From Mytilus galloprovincialis (taxonomy: Eukaryota; Mollusca; Bivalvia; Mytilida; Mytilidae): a DNA stretch of 64,000 bases. Where the stretch lies: assembly GCF_965363235.1 (NCBI RefSeq), contig NC_134847.1, forward strand, positions 75,584,268 through 75,648,267, given 5' to 3'. Made by a program: the position numbers and the translations under genes. Shown one piece after another: positions 1-9,977 of this stretch; the stretch's first letter is position 1, and each line of letters opens with the position of its first letter. The notes under the pieces are model-generated. The model worked only from the letters and a program-made list of their open reading frames with translations, was not told the origin of the DNA and did not search any database.

Positions 1-62
1 TTAAGATAAAACCCATGCGTTTTGCAAGAGGAGGTTCAAACTATCTAGTGTTATGGTATTAT

Positions 63-183
63 AGGGTTATTGCATGAATATTGGGGAATATTGTCCCGAG
101 TAGAATTTTATATTGCACGATCTTGCGAGTGCAATATATGTTATACGATAGACAATATTCCCCAATATTCATGCAATAACCCT
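63..183. repeat. Perfect 33-bp inverted repeat, MITE-like hairpin
   Basis: Arms at 63-95 and 151-183 are exact reverse complements; the left arm starts AGGGTTATTGCATGAATA. The 55-bp loop holds a second, smaller inverted repeat (TATATTGCAC at 109-118 against 129-138). A further palindrome, ATTGCACTAGTGCAAT, lies at 267-282. Nested inverted repeats of this kind suggest a small non-autonomous DNA element, possibly extending beyond these arms. No coding potential was seen. Confidence 0.8.
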
Positions 184-1651
184 TTTATTGTATAGCAATA
201 TAATATTTGAAAGTAAAAATTTATTTAAGATTTTGTCGTTGATGACGTCATGAATTTAGAAGATTTATTGCACTAGTGCAATATTGGAATTTACTGATTA
301 CTTTGATGTGTAGAAAGTTGTATCAACATTTATATAATATTAATTAGTGTTCTTTATGTTTATTTTCTATTTTCTTGTTTTTTTATTTGCTAATGAGCTC
401 ATACATAAAGAACATTAAATAGTCATATTTTTATCATAACAAACAACACCAGGATCAAAAATTAAATTGACGAAAAGACAAACAACAATAATGGAGCAGA
501 ATCTGCATACTTTTTGGAGCACCGAAAATCGCCCTCCAGTTTTTTTTTTTAAAAGGTTCGTGTTGCTCAGTGATTTGTTTTCCTATGTTGTGTTTTTACG
601 CTGTAAAAGTTGTTTATTGTTATGTCTTCCTAAATCTATTGACAATACCATGGCTAAAAAAGAAAGACAAACAGACAAATAATAGTACACAAGACACAAC
701 ATAAAACACTAAAGACTAAACAACTAGAACCCCATCAAAAAAACTGGACAATCCAACAATCCGCAAAACAGAAATGAAAAGTTACTTTATGGGGATATAA
801 CTGTTAGGGACTAATATTTTTAGAAATGAAAACATTTATTTTTCTCGATGTATTGCTTGGTCATCAATAAAGATAGTAATGATACATCATGCTTTGGAAT
901 ATCGGTGAATACAAGAATTCATGTCATTCACAATTAATTATTGGTTCATCGATCAGGCAATTTTCTTAATGGACATTTGCGACAATATAATGGGAAAAAT
1001 AAAAGTATTGTTGTTTATGTATTCTGAGTATAGAAAATTAAATACTAATAAATAATTCATTTCACCACCTATCATGTCATATCTAAAACTCAAAGGTTCG
1101 ATATATTGCCATATCGAATTATTATAGCACCAGTAGCTATCGATTGTTTGTCATATAAAGTGTCCAAAACTATTTACAAAATATGAAAATCATTCGTTAA
1201 AAAAGATTCCTTCTAAGTAACAATTTAAAAAGGGGATAATATTTTCTGGCAATGGACTTCCACTGACCCTCAAATAGGATTCACGTTGAAAGTTAAAGAC
1301 ATTTAAATATTTCGAATTTAAGGTAGATGAGTGTCTAAATAATAATCCATAGAATATTTTAAAAATATGCCAAAATGTAGTTTATATCATGCTTTTTTTT
1401 AAATAATAAAAATAATAGGTCACCGGGCTGGTTTTCACGCTACACGGTGTTCAAAATTGACAAATTTTGTATAGATTTTGCATGGAAACCCAAATTTTCT
1501 GCAATAAAGCGTAATCTACACCATAGAATTTGAGATAACATATGAGAAGATGGCTTTAATAGTATGCTTTCAGTTAAGAAAAAGAAACAATGGGGTCACC
1601 CGACCCGTTTTCTTGCTACATTATAAGATAGGTAAATTCCTAACACATTCT
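184..1651. other. Non-coding stretch with repeat fragments
   Basis: No frame here looks like a protein. It contains a palindrome at 267-282, the repeat listed at 615-765, and AT-rich DNA. Around 1,421-1,620 two sequences resembling ggtcaccgggctggtttt and ggtcacccgacccgtttt occur about 170 bp apart, which may be part of a small repeat. The rest is featureless to me. Confidence 0.6.
615..765. repeat. Dispersed repeat, shared with 13,965-14,090
   Basis: The stretch reads as GACAATACCATGGCTAAAAA followed by an A-rich tract with ACACAACATAAAACACTAAA and a CCCATCAAAAA-like end. The same order of motifs occurs at about 13,965-14,090. The reverse complement contains a CATGGYRTTGTC-like motif that I associate with the 3' region of bivalve retroelements. 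It is a repeat fragment and not a gene. Confidence 0.5.
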
Positions 1652-1655
1652 ATAG

Positions 1656-1704
1656 TTCAATTCAATTCAATTCAATTTTTTCAATTCAATTCAAAGTTTT
1701 ATTG
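1656..1704 (-). repeat. LINE 3' simple-repeat tail and poly(A)-like signal
   Basis: The plus strand carries TTCAA units from 1,656 to 1,694, then GTTTTATTG. Read on the minus strand this is CAATAAAAC followed by TTGAA repeats, a normal way for LINEs without a plain poly(A) tail to end. It sets the 3' boundary of the LINE above. Confidence 0.65.
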
Positions 1705-2892
1705 CCATATAAACTATACAGTTTGTGACATAACAACAACAAAAACAAATAAAGACAATAACTAAGTAACTCAATATATATACACAAATTCAGGTAAATA
1801 TTAAAGGGTCCCCTGTCCTCAGTTCCATTGACTTTTTTATAAAGGATCCTAGTTTATTCACTTGTGTTGGTGTTGATGGGTTAAGTATATATATAACTTT
1901 GTCATTGTCAGTGAGATTAGCAAATGAATTACTTCTCTGTTTATGCAATTAAAATAATGTTAATCTAATATTTGAATTATGAGAACAATTTATTAAGAAA
2001 TGTTTCTCATCATCTAGTACTTTGCATTTTTTGCAAAGTCTCTCTTCGCGAGGAATTTTAAAATGCCTTCCTTTTTCAATTAGTAATGAATGGTCACTGA
2101 TTCTAAGTTTTGTAATTAATTTTCTAAATTCAAAGTTTGGGTTGGAGAGGTAAGGTTTGATCAATAGATTTGGCTCAAGTCCTTTATAAAAATTTAATTT
2201 ACTTTTATCGTCAATAGATTTCAACTTATCCATCAACAGGTTGTTGTAATATGAGTTTATTTGGGGTTTAATATAGCTTTTAATATTTTTTAATTGTTTT
2301 AAATTATTACAGGTTTTTAGTCTATCTATATCAATGTTAGATTCAGAAAGAATATCTTTTGCAAAAGTGAACCATGAATAGGAGCCACTAGAATCCAAAG
2401 TTTTAGTTAATTGAAAACATTCATGTAATAAGGGATTTAAATTTGAGGTAAAAAGCCTTGCTAAATACATAATAGTTTGGGTTTTTATATGACATTCAAT
2501 AGGCAGTCTTCCCAATTCGTTCCTTGTACCAAAATTTGAGGCACTCTTGTTAGTGCCAAGGGTAAACTTGCAATAACCAAGATGCAAGTTTTCTATTGGA
2601 GTCTTGTCAATAAAATTAAATGGGTCCACAATTTTTCCAGAAACCAAAGCTCTTTTTTTAGCTTTGAAATATGTTATATATGAGTCCAAATATGTTATCT
2701 CAGAATTATAAGTTAATATAGGTCTCAGGAAGGCTGCCAAGAGAATTAGTATATGTTTTAATAGAAAACAAAACCTTTTTTGCCTTTTTTGTTAATTCAG
2801 CTGTACTATGACTGAGATTAACATTTGATTTAATCAGCAGACCCAAGTAAGGATATTCCATAACATTCTCTATTTTTTTGTTTTTATATACA

Positions 2893-2897
2893 AGTAT
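2893..2897. repeat. Target-site duplication AGTAT, left copy
   Basis: AGTAT directly precedes the left LTR and is repeated at 10,681-10,685 directly after the right LTR. With one copy kept and the element removed, the flanking LINE frame continues without a shift. This confirms both boundaries. Confidence 0.9.
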
Positions 2898-3460
2898 TAT
2901 GCTGAGCCTGACTCAGCTAGTATAACCAAGGGACTGTATCGGAATCTCGGCAAATTATAAAGAATAACAACTTGTGGGTGAAGATTGTAGATTATAATTC
3001 CACCAGAAATGATACAGGAGTTTTACAGAGCGTGTATTGTTTGGTAAACTGAAAGAAATAAAAATACAATATTTTACAATATGCACGAAAGAAATATATG
3101 AATGTTCAAAGCAACGTTAATATCAAGTCAAAAACGAAAGTAGAATTTGCAGTTCAATTCATAGAAATAACAATTACAGTTCGTATTTGTTGAATAAACG
3201 TGGAATTCAAGTTAACGGAATTAACGGTATATATATTTAACAGTTTATAATTGATTTGAAACGTACTTGACGGTGATTTGTCACAATATCCACAGGTGCA
3301 GTTTTGTCGTGGCATCCATTTGTAATAGACAGGCGAGGAAGAGAAAGTAAGCAGTAGTGAAAATACGGACAAGTCTAGATTATTTCCGGAAATACGGATG
3401 TCTAAAAATTCAATCCAAGAAACTATACAGTTAATATAATTGCGAATGTGATCTAGAATA
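2898..3460 (-). repeat. 3' LTR of the BEL element
   Basis: 563 bp, matching 10,118-10,680 with an offset of 7,220 and four substitutions and no gaps. It starts TATGCTGAGCC and ends AGAATA on the plus strand. It contains part of the open frame described at 3,154-3,546. Promoter and poly(A) sites cannot be placed with confidence. Confidence 0.93.
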
Positions 3461-3546
3461 CTCCCCGTCTGAAATCTACCTGATATCACTATTCCATAAG
3501 ATATAACACATATGAATGTCACTATATAAATCCAAAATATATACAT
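3154..3546 (-). CDS. Small ORF after pol, running into the 3' LTR
   Basis: 130 codons starting at an ATG five bases past the pol stop, in a different frame. The first 23 or so residues are strongly hydrophobic (IFWIYIVTFICVISYGIVI) and could form one membrane segment or signal anchor. The remaining roughly 100 residues are read from inside the LTR and include a small cysteine cluster (CTCGYC). It occupies the place where some LTR elements carry an extra third gene, but I do not recognise a family and the length is short. The LTR part is equally open in the other LTR. It may be a chance frame. Confidence 0.3.
   Translation of the reverse strand: MYIFWIYIVTFICVISYGIVISGRFQTGSILDHIRNYINCIVSWIEFLDIRISGNNLDLSVFSLLLTFSSSPVYYKWMPRQNCTCGYCDKSPSSTFQINYKLLNIYTVNSVNLNSTFIQQIRTVIVISMN
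3461..3469 (-). other. Polypurine tract
   Basis: On the minus strand GACGGGGAG lies immediately upstream of the 3' LTR, the position where second-strand DNA synthesis is primed. It is short but correctly placed. Confidence 0.65.
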
Positions 3547-3550
3547 ATAG

Positions 3551-6448
3551 TTACACAGGGTTGTTCTCTATGAGAAGAATCATGTCCACGATAGGGCGTG
3601 TGTAGATTGCGGCTTTTCCATTAACGATTACTCGCACTTCTGCTTTTCGGACATGTTCGTCTGAACTTTTAAATGAGTTCACTATAATTCCAACGGGCCA
3701 TTGGGTACGGCAAATGTTTTTGTCCTTTAGAAGAATGACGTCTCCTTCGATGATATCACGGCGATCTTCGGTCCATTTTCGTCGTTGTTGTAGTAACGGC
3801 AGGTATTCCTTCCTCCAACGGGACCAGAAAACACTGGCAAGAGCCTGTACTCGTCTCCATTCGGCAAGACATAGATCTCGTTTATCGAATTCTCCAAGAT
3901 GATCTGAGGTGAATATGTAGTCGGTTTTCTGTGTCAATAACATAGCCGGAGTTAATATCAACGGATTCTCTGGATCTGTTGATACCGGTACCAGAGGTCT
4001 AGAGTTCACTATTGCTGAAACTACTGCCATTAGTGTGTTGAGCACGTCATGTGTTAGGCTTCTTCCGGCTGCGTTAAGAAGCATAGAATCAAGAATTCTC
4101 CTGGTGATACCAATCATTCTTTCCCAGGCTCCACCCATGTGGGACGAATGCGGCGGATTGAAGATCCAAGTTGTACCAGAATTGTACAGAAAGTTCTTGA
4201 AGGGTCCATCTTCAACGTTGATTGAGTCAATCTTTAAGTCGTCGATTGCGCCGATAAAGTTCGTTCCACGGTCAGATCGGAAAATCTTAACTTGACCTCT
4301 TATAGCGGCGAATCTCCTGACAGCGTTTATGAAGGCTGAAGAACTCATTTCCTCGATTAATTCGATGTGAATAGCTCTTGTCACTACGCATGTGAATAAA
4401 ATTGCCCAACGTTTTGAGTTGGCGTATCCACCACGTGTTTTACGTGAAACAATTGTCCAGGGTCCAAAGGTGTCTATTCCAACGTTAGTAAACGGAGGTG
4501 AAGGTTCAAGACGGTCCTCTGGCAAATCAGACATGATTTGATACTCAGTTTTTCCTCTGAGTTTGCGGCATGTCATACATTTATGAATAATAGATGAGAT
4601 CAAGCGTTTTGCTCCTACTATCCAAAATCCTGCGGATCGAATTGCTCCATCCGTGAAATGGCGACCTTGATGTTTTATCTTGTTGTGGTAGTGTCGAACT
4701 AATAATGTCCCTATATGATGGCGTCCAGGGACGATCAATGGTTTCTTTTCACGGAGGTCTAAGTCAGATTTGGCGATACGGCCTCCTACTCGTAATAGTC
4801 CCCGTTCGTCCAAAAACGGATTGAGGTTAGCTATCGGGCTCCGCTTATTAATTTGTTCCTGACGTTTTATACAATCTATTTCATCTCCATAAACTTCATG
4901 TTGTGCAGATATTAAGATGAAATTTTCGGCATTCGAAAAGCCTTCCAGAGAAGTCACCGATGCTGCCTGTTTTGACCCGTGTAAACGGGAGAAACGTTCT
5001 AAAAAGGCTATCGCTCGCACAAGTGATGTCCAGTTGGAGAATCTGTTGAATCTAACAGTTCCGATACCCTTATGCTCAAGTGTGGCAAATGTTTTTGCAA
5101 CATTAACAGTTGCACGTATTTCTCCATCTTCCTCTGGGTCTGTTAGCTGATAAATGTCCTCAGAATTCTTCTGTTCTGAGAAAAGAAGTTGTCTTGGTCC
5201 TAATAACCATTCACTGCTATGAATTTCGTGAGCAGGTACGGACCTCGTTCCCGAATCTGCGGGATTACGGTTAGTTGGTACATAATTCCATTGACTTGGA
5301 GAGCTAAATTTTCTTATTTTCTCTACTCTATTGGCGACGTAGATAAAGAACCTTCTTGTCTCGTTACTGATGTAACCTAAAACCACTTTACTGTCTGTGT
5401 AGAATTTTACGGTGTCTATATGTAAATCTAAATTATCCATGACGGTTTGTGTGATCTCAACTGCTAATACAGCAGCTGATAGTTCAAGACGTGGAATAGT
5501 ATGACCACTTGTTGGTGCAACCTTAGCTTTCCCAAGAATGAAACCTATGTTTGGTTCACCACTACTGTCGGTCGTACGTAGGTATGCAACAGCTGCTATG
5601 GCTTTTTCTGATGCATCAGAGAAGATATGCAACTCCTTTGTGGCGGTTTTGCTGAGATACGGTACGTAGGTATGTGGAATGCGTAATGTTTCGATAGCAA
5701 TTAGAGTATCTCTCCAAGATTTCCACTCCGCTGCTGTTTCATCAGAGAGAGGTTGGTCCCAATCGACGGTTTCTGATACTATTTTCCTTAATAGGAGTTT
5801 CTCTTGAATAATCACTGGAGCCAAAAATCCAAGAGGATCGTAGAGACTGTTTATCGTAGATAAAATTTCTCTCCGAGTGATCGGTTTGTTTTCTGATGAT
5901 AATTGAAATAAGAAGTTATCAGTGTTTACGTCCCAGCTGAGACCAAGACTACGTTGTAGGGGTTTGCTGTCGCATTCTAAGTCTAGATCTTTAAGATTTG
6001 AAGCCAAATCACTGGCATGAAATGTAGACATAACTTCCGCACAATTAGAGGCAAACTTGTGAAGGCGTAAGTTTCCATATTTTGATAATGCTTGCTGTGT
6101 GTCCTTCATGAGCTTTACGGCTTCTTCTTTAGTAGGACATGACGTTAGACCGTCGTCGACATAGAAGTCTCTTGTAACAAAGCTAGTCACGTGACTGCCA
6201 AACTCTTGTTCTGATGCTTGAGCTGCTTTTCTGAGTCCAAGCGTAGCAACGGCAGGTGACGGACTATTTCCGAAAACATGAACCCTCATGCGGTATTCGA
6301 CAAGGTTCTTCTGTAGGTCATTGTTTTTATGCCATAAAAATCTCAGATAATTTCGGTGGTCTTTTCTGACAACAAAGCAGTGAAACATATGTTGAACGTC
6401 TGCAGTTAAGTGAAACTCCGTTACATTTGGTGGAAGAATCAAACACAC
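3551..6448 (-). CDS. pol: BEL pol: RT (partial), RNase H, integrase
   Basis: 965 codons open to the stop at 3,551; no true ATG start, as the frame enters from the upstream ORF. Residues 13-20 hold RT motif A (LTADVQHM, catalytic D17) and FYVDD lies at 95-99. The Pao-type region follows with an RNase H fold, with candidate acids D278 (FSDAS), E322, D352 (FYTDS) and D398. The integrase has an HHCC zinc site (H588, H593, C624, C627), then a DDE core: D659 (GIDTFGP), D726 (RSDRGTN) and E776 (GGAWERM). The C-terminus (about 860-950) matches the basic domain seen after BEL integrases. The product would copy and insert the element in the nucleus. The RNase H and integrase parts look intact. The RT part lacks the region before motif A because of the frame break near 6,430, so a normal polyprotein cannot be made. 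Confidence 0.9.
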   Translation of the reverse strand: MCLILPPNVTEFHLTADVQHMFHCFVVRKDHRNYLRFLWHKNNDLQKNLVEYRMRVHVFGNSPSPAVATLGLRKAAQASEQEFGSHVTSFVTRDFYVDDGLTSCPTKEEAVKLMKDTQQALSKYGNLRLHKFASNCAEVMSTFHASDLASNLKDLDLECDSKPLQRSLGLSWDVNTDNFLFQLSSENKPITRREILSTINSLYDPLGFLAPVIIQEKLLLRKIVSETVDWDQPLSDETAAEWKSWRDTLIAIETLRIPHTYVPYLSKTATKELHIFSDASEKAIAAVAYLRTTDSSGEPNIGFILGKAKVAPTSGHTIPRLELSAAVLAVEITQTVMDNLDLHIDTVKFYTDSKVVLGYISNETRRFFIYVANRVEKIRKFSSPSQWNYVPTNRNPADSGTRSVPAHEIHSSEWLLGPRQLLFSEQKNSEDIYQLTDPEEDGEIRATVNVAKTFATLEHKGIGTVRFNRFSNWTSLVRAIAFLERFSRLHGSKQAASVTSLEGFSNAENFILISAQHEVYGDEIDCIKRQEQINKRSPIANLNPFLDERGLLRVGGRIAKSDLDLREKKPLIVPGRHHIGTLLVRHYHNKIKHQGRHFTDGAIRSAGFWIVGAKRLISSIIHKCMTCRKLRGKTEYQIMSDLPEDRLEPSPPFTNVGIDTFGPWTIVSRKTRGGYANSKRWAILFTCVVTRAIHIELIEEMSSSAFINAVRRFAAIRGQVKIFRSDRGTNFIGAIDDLKIDSINVEDGPFKNFLYNSGTTWIFNPPHSSHMGGAWERMIGITRRILDSMLLNAAGRSLTHDVLNTLMAVVSAIVNSRPLVPVSTDPENPLILTPAMLLTQKTDYIFTSDHLGEFDKRDLCLAEWRRVQALASVFWSRWRKEYLPLLQQRRKWTEDRRDIIEGDVILLKDKNICRTQWPVGIIVNSFKSSDEHVRKAEVRVIVNGKAAIYTRPIVDMILLIENNPV

Positions 6449-9400
6449 CTCTTATCTGATCGGGTTTCTTCGGATGATAAACACCAAACAATGGCAAATA
6501 CCAGCACTCCTGATGTTCGTGCAATGGTGGAGCGAGCTCTGCATGATTATTATCTAAGATTTTACTCATAAATGTAAGAAAATGTTCCCGCTTCACTGGG
6601 TTTCTATTCAGACTGGCGTCTAACATGTTAGCACGGTGAAGAGCCTGTGGTCTGTTGCTTGGCAATGGCTGTCTTGGCACTCGGAACGGTAACGGTGCTA
6701 CCCAACTTCCTTTCGAGTCTCTGACAAATTCGTTGTCCATCTGTTTCATGAACATTTTGTCCTCATATGACTGTCCAGGCTTATCATCGTCCCTTGTTTT
6801 TTCAAAGAGTGGCGATGGTAAATCTTTCGTTACAGGGTCTGTGTAGTTTTCCCGGATGTCAAACTTGCTTGTGCATGGTTGAAAGGTTGAAGGTTGTCCT
6901 GTAGGTAAAATGTTGGTTATTTTAACATTTAACTCAAGAGGAACATGCTGCTTGTTAATGCAGGTTTCTCCTATCACTACCCAACCAAGTTTCAATTGTT
7001 GTGCATATGGAGTTCTGGGTGGTCCTATGCGCTGGTCGAGGACATGGTGTGCCTCTATAAGGTCTCTGCCAATTAAGAGAAGAATTTGCCAATTTTCCTC
7101 TATAGACGGAATGCTACCTCTAAGTTCTTTTAAATGAGGGTGATGCATTGTTACTTCAGGAGTAGGTATTTCGTCCCTATTATTTGGAATATGATCACAT
7201 TCAATCAGTACAGGAAGGTCAAACTTGTCATTACAGTTGATTGATTCCATGATGAAACCTCTTCCTCTTTTCCCGGAGGTGACTACTTTGCCGGAGCATG
7301 TTGATAAAGTATAGTTCTCCGGTTTATCTTTGACGTCGAAAAAATTAAAGAATTCGGGCGATGCTAGTGACCGGTTGCTTTGGTCATCAATGATGGCGTA
7401 CATGCGAATAACTTTGTCCTGGTTATCTTTGTGATAAACATTCACAGGCAGTATTTTAGCACAAGATTTCCCGCTATATGTATCTTTGCAGATCTCAGTA
7501 CAGGTAGAGTTAACTGAGGTTGCCTTAGTTTCAGCCGATTCTATAGGCTCCCCGCCGTAGGCTTGCTTAGGCGAGCTAGACTGAGAACTCGCAGGTTGCT
7601 GTGGTCTAGTGATGTGAAGTGCGGTAGTGTGTTGTTTACTTCCACATTCTTTACAACTTATGCGTGCGTTGCATTCCCGGCTTCTGTGTTTGGTAGAATC
7701 ACAACACTTGTAACAGACATTGTTTTCTTTCAAAAGACCTTTGCGTTCCTCTATTGATTTGGCTCGGAACGCTCGACATTCATTTAAGGAATGCTTTGTA
7801 TTGTGCAGAATACAAAGACCTTGTTTGCTGGCGTCTCCGGATAGCTGCTCAACCGCTGTTTTGTGAGTACCAACTTTAGTCTTGGGGTAAGACGTGAACC
7901 TTGGCGCAGCACCTTTTGTATTTGGTGTGACTTTTGACCCAAAGATTAATCCAGGATCGTTTTTAATTCTACTGATTTCACTGATGAATGCAGATAACTC
8001 TGTAAAAGGAGGAAAGGCAACGCCGTGATTAGATTTGTATCTAGACGCCCTTGTAACCCACTTTTCCTGAAGTCCATATGGTAGTTTTTCAATGACAGGG
8101 TTTATTCCGGTCGGTGAATCAAAATAAGCTAGCAGACATCCCAGCTTGGGATTTTCCTTGTGGTATTCTATTTCTGATAGAATGTCAGACAGTTCATAGA
8201 GACGTGCGTTGTCCTTATTCGTCAAGGTCGGGAATTTGTCAAGTTTACTCCTGAGAGAGGCTTCCAACATTTCTGGAGCACCATACCGCTCGTCAAGCCT
8301 CTTCCATAATCTCTGTAGACCTATTGTAGGATTATTGGCGTTCGACGCTCTTATGCTTATGGCATGTTTAGCAGACTCAGGACCGAGCCACTTGATTAAT
8401 AAATCAATCTGTTCCGAGTCAGCTACTTGTAACTCGTCTGTTACGTTTTTAAAGCTTGCCTTCCATGTATGGAAGGATTCTGCCCGATCGTTAAAGCTTG
8501 TTAATCGGGAGAAAAGCAGGTCCTTACGCAAGAGAAATCTAGTAATCTCCGATGTTGGGTTGATTTGTTGCTGGTGTGCAACAGGGATCTCTTCTTTTAC
8601 ACCATGTTTTTTGTGTGAAACAGGGATCTCTTCTATAAAGTCTTGTTTTGTGCGTAAGACAGGGATCGCTTCTTTGACACCCTGTTTTTGGTGTTCAGTA
8701 GGGTTCTCATCTGAAAGGCCTAGTTTTTGTATGCCAGTTACTAATCCCAGATCTGGGATTAAGGTAACTTCCGGTGACTTAGTATCTGAAGGCAAGACGG
8801 CAGAGGTCTGCGACAGCAAGTTCAGTGCCACGGATGGCACGAACGCTGGTGCTTCGTGACTCAGCTCGATCTTAACAGGAATTTGTTTTTTCTTTTGAGG
8901 TCCTGTTACTTCCTTTACAACAGTTGATACAGGAAGTTTATTGACGAAATCTTGCACACGCTGGAGCGGGTCTTCCTTTTCATCAGGAAGATCGCTAAAT
9001 GCTTGGCTGCCGTCGTATTCCAGGACACGAGCCTCGGCTTCTGCGGCTGCAGCTTCTCTTTGTGCTTCTAGAATGTTCATAGCAGCTTTAATTTCGGCCT
9101 TTTCCCGTGTTGCACGTGCAGCCTCCTGTTCCATTAAAGTTTTCCTGCGTATGGCCTCGCGTTTCATTTCAGCTCTCTGGTGTGCAGCCTCAGCATTTCT
9201 ACGTATAGCCTCTTGCTCCGCCCCGGCTTTTCTGCGTGTGGCTTCTTGATCTGCTCTGATGGCTTCTTGTTCTGCTCTGATGGCTTCTTGTTCTGCCTCG
9301 GCCTTTATTTCATTTTGCTTGAAAAGAGTCTGTTCTTCTATCATTGCCTCCTGCTTTAGGAGCAAGGCCTGTTTTTCAGCAAAGGCTATCTGAGTTCTGG

Positions 9401-9977
9401 CAGCCTCTGCTTTAGCACGCTTCTTCCGTGCAAGACTTGAAATGTCAGAGACGTGGGAGCTCCCACTGTGTGAGGATTTCTTGCCTCTAGATGTCTTTGT
9501 TTTTGTAGATTTAGCCTTTGTAAGAGCGAGGCGATGCTCGTGTAGTTTTTCCATAACTAGCTCCACTTTGGACAGACGTAAATCCAAAGAGAGTTTACAT
9601 GCATCAATTTCTTTTTGACTCTCCAATGTTCGGGTCCTTTTCAGAAAGTCTAGGTATTCATCTGTGAGCCTACGATAATTATTACAGGCTTTAACAAGTT
9701 TGTCCTGGACTGTTAGGAGTTGCTGGAGATCGTTAGGAGGCGTTGTTACTTCCAATAACTTGGATTCAATGTCTGCCCAGAGAGCTTCTAGTTCCTGACA
9801 GAACTTGTCACGTTTTTCAGTGAAAGCTCCTTGTCCTTTTTCCGTGAGGTCACGTACTCGCCTAGCCTCGGGAGTTTCATCTGACTGTGATATATTAGAC
9901 GGATTTTCTAATAGTTCAAGGACATCTCCTTCTTGGGGCTGAATCTCTTCTTGTTGTTCCACATGACTGGGATCCAT
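6327..9977 (-). CDS. gag-pol: BEL gag, protease and start of RT
   Basis: 1,216 codons from ATG at 9,977. Residues 1-330 are charged and coiled-coil-like, with AEQEAIR-type repeats at about 225-290. Residues 430-467 carry a repeated GVKEEIPV-like motif. About 480-680 match the gag-like domain common in BEL elements. Zinc knuckles follow: C755, C758, H764, C769 and C775, C778, H783, H788. The aspartic protease region has AIIDDQSN at 861-868. The first RT motifs run from about 1,050 (WVAPLPFR, then GVFDSSTKCNGVSLN). At that point the frame leaves the family pattern and runs 30 more codons to a stop at 6,327. The pol frame picks up at motif A, so a stretch of some 25-30 codons appears to be missing and the frame shifts. 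The overlap 6,327-6,448 is therefore damage and not a programmed frameshift, as far as I can tell. Confidence 0.88.
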   Translation of the reverse strand: MDPSHVEQQEEIQPQEGDVLELLENPSNISQSDETPEARRVRDLTEKGQGAFTEKRDKFCQELEALWADIESKLLEVTTPPNDLQQLLTVQDKLVKACNNYRRLTDEYLDFLKRTRTLESQKEIDACKLSLDLRLSKVELVMEKLHEHRLALTKAKSTKTKTSRGKKSSHSGSSHVSDISSLARKKRAKAEAARTQIAFAEKQALLLKQEAMIEEQTLFKQNEIKAEAEQEAIRAEQEAIRADQEATRRKAGAEQEAIRRNAEAAHQRAEMKREAIRRKTLMEQEAARATREKAEIKAAMNILEAQREAAAAEAEARVLEYDGSQAFSDLPDEKEDPLQRVQDFVNKLPVSTVVKEVTGPQKKKQIPVKIELSHEAPAFVPSVALNLLSQTSAVLPSDTKSPEVTLIPDLGLVTGIQKLGLSDENPTEHQKQGVKEAIPVLRTKQDFIEEIPVSHKKHGVKEEIPVAHQQQINPTSEITRFLLRKDLLFSRLTSFNDRAESFHTWKASFKNVTDELQVADSEQIDLLIKWLGPESAKHAISIRASNANNPTIGLQRLWKRLDERYGAPEMLEASLRSKLDKFPTLTNKDNARLYELSDILSEIEYHKENPKLGCLLAYFDSPTGINPVIEKLPYGLQEKWVTRASRYKSNHGVAFPPFTELSAFISEISRIKNDPGLIFGSKVTPNTKGAAPRFTSYPKTKVGTHKTAVEQLSGDASKQGLCILHNTKHSLNECRAFRAKSIEERKGLLKENNVCYKCCDSTKHRSRECNARISCKECGSKQHTTALHITRPQQPASSQSSSPKQAYGGEPIESAETKATSVNSTCTEICKDTYSGKSCAKILPVNVYHKDNQDKVIRMYAIIDDQSNRSLASPEFFNFFDVKDKPENYTLSTCSGKVVTSGKRGRGFIMESINCNDKFDLPVLIECDHIPNNRDEIPTPEVTMHHPHLKELRGSIPSIEENWQILLLIGRDLIEAHHVLDQRIGPPRTPYAQQLKLGWVVIGETCINKQHVPLELNVKITNILPTGQPSTFQPCTSKFDIRENYTDPVTKDLPSPLFEKTRDDDKPGQSYEDKMFMKQMDNEFVRDSKGSWVAPLPFRVPRQPLPSNRPQALHRANMLDASLNRNPVKREHFLTFMSKILDNNHAELAPPLHEHQECWYLPLFGVYHPKKPDQIRGVFDSSTKCNGVSLNCRRSTYVSLLCCQKRPPKLSEIFMA

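Larger units (their letters stand above)
1656..2897 (-). pseudogene. LINE retrotransposon, 3' half (split by BEL insertion)
   Basis: This is the downstream half of a non-LTR retrotransposon on the minus strand. Its 3' terminus is a TTGAA-type tail (plus-strand TTCAA repeats at 1,656-1,694), preceded on the minus strand by a polyadenylation-like CAATAAAAC (1,696-1,704). A 263-codon frame at 1,949-2,740 has RPILTYNSEI early on, as at the end of many LINE reverse transcriptases, and ends with the zinc-finger-like pattern C-K-K-C then H-F-L-I-N-C. Upstream, 2,745-2,897 reads in another frame with the YLGLLI region. The switch near 2,720-2,745 fits a small deletion of a dozen or so codons. The other half lies at 10,681-11,651. 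The clade is uncertain (CR1/jockey-like). The 3' end is intact, the coding part is not. Confidence 0.75.

Noticed and set aside
6327..6448. Programmed ribosomal frameshift between BEL ORFs
   Set aside because: Conserved RT sequence expected between the two frames is missing, so the overlap is better explained by a deletion. No slippery heptamer was evident.
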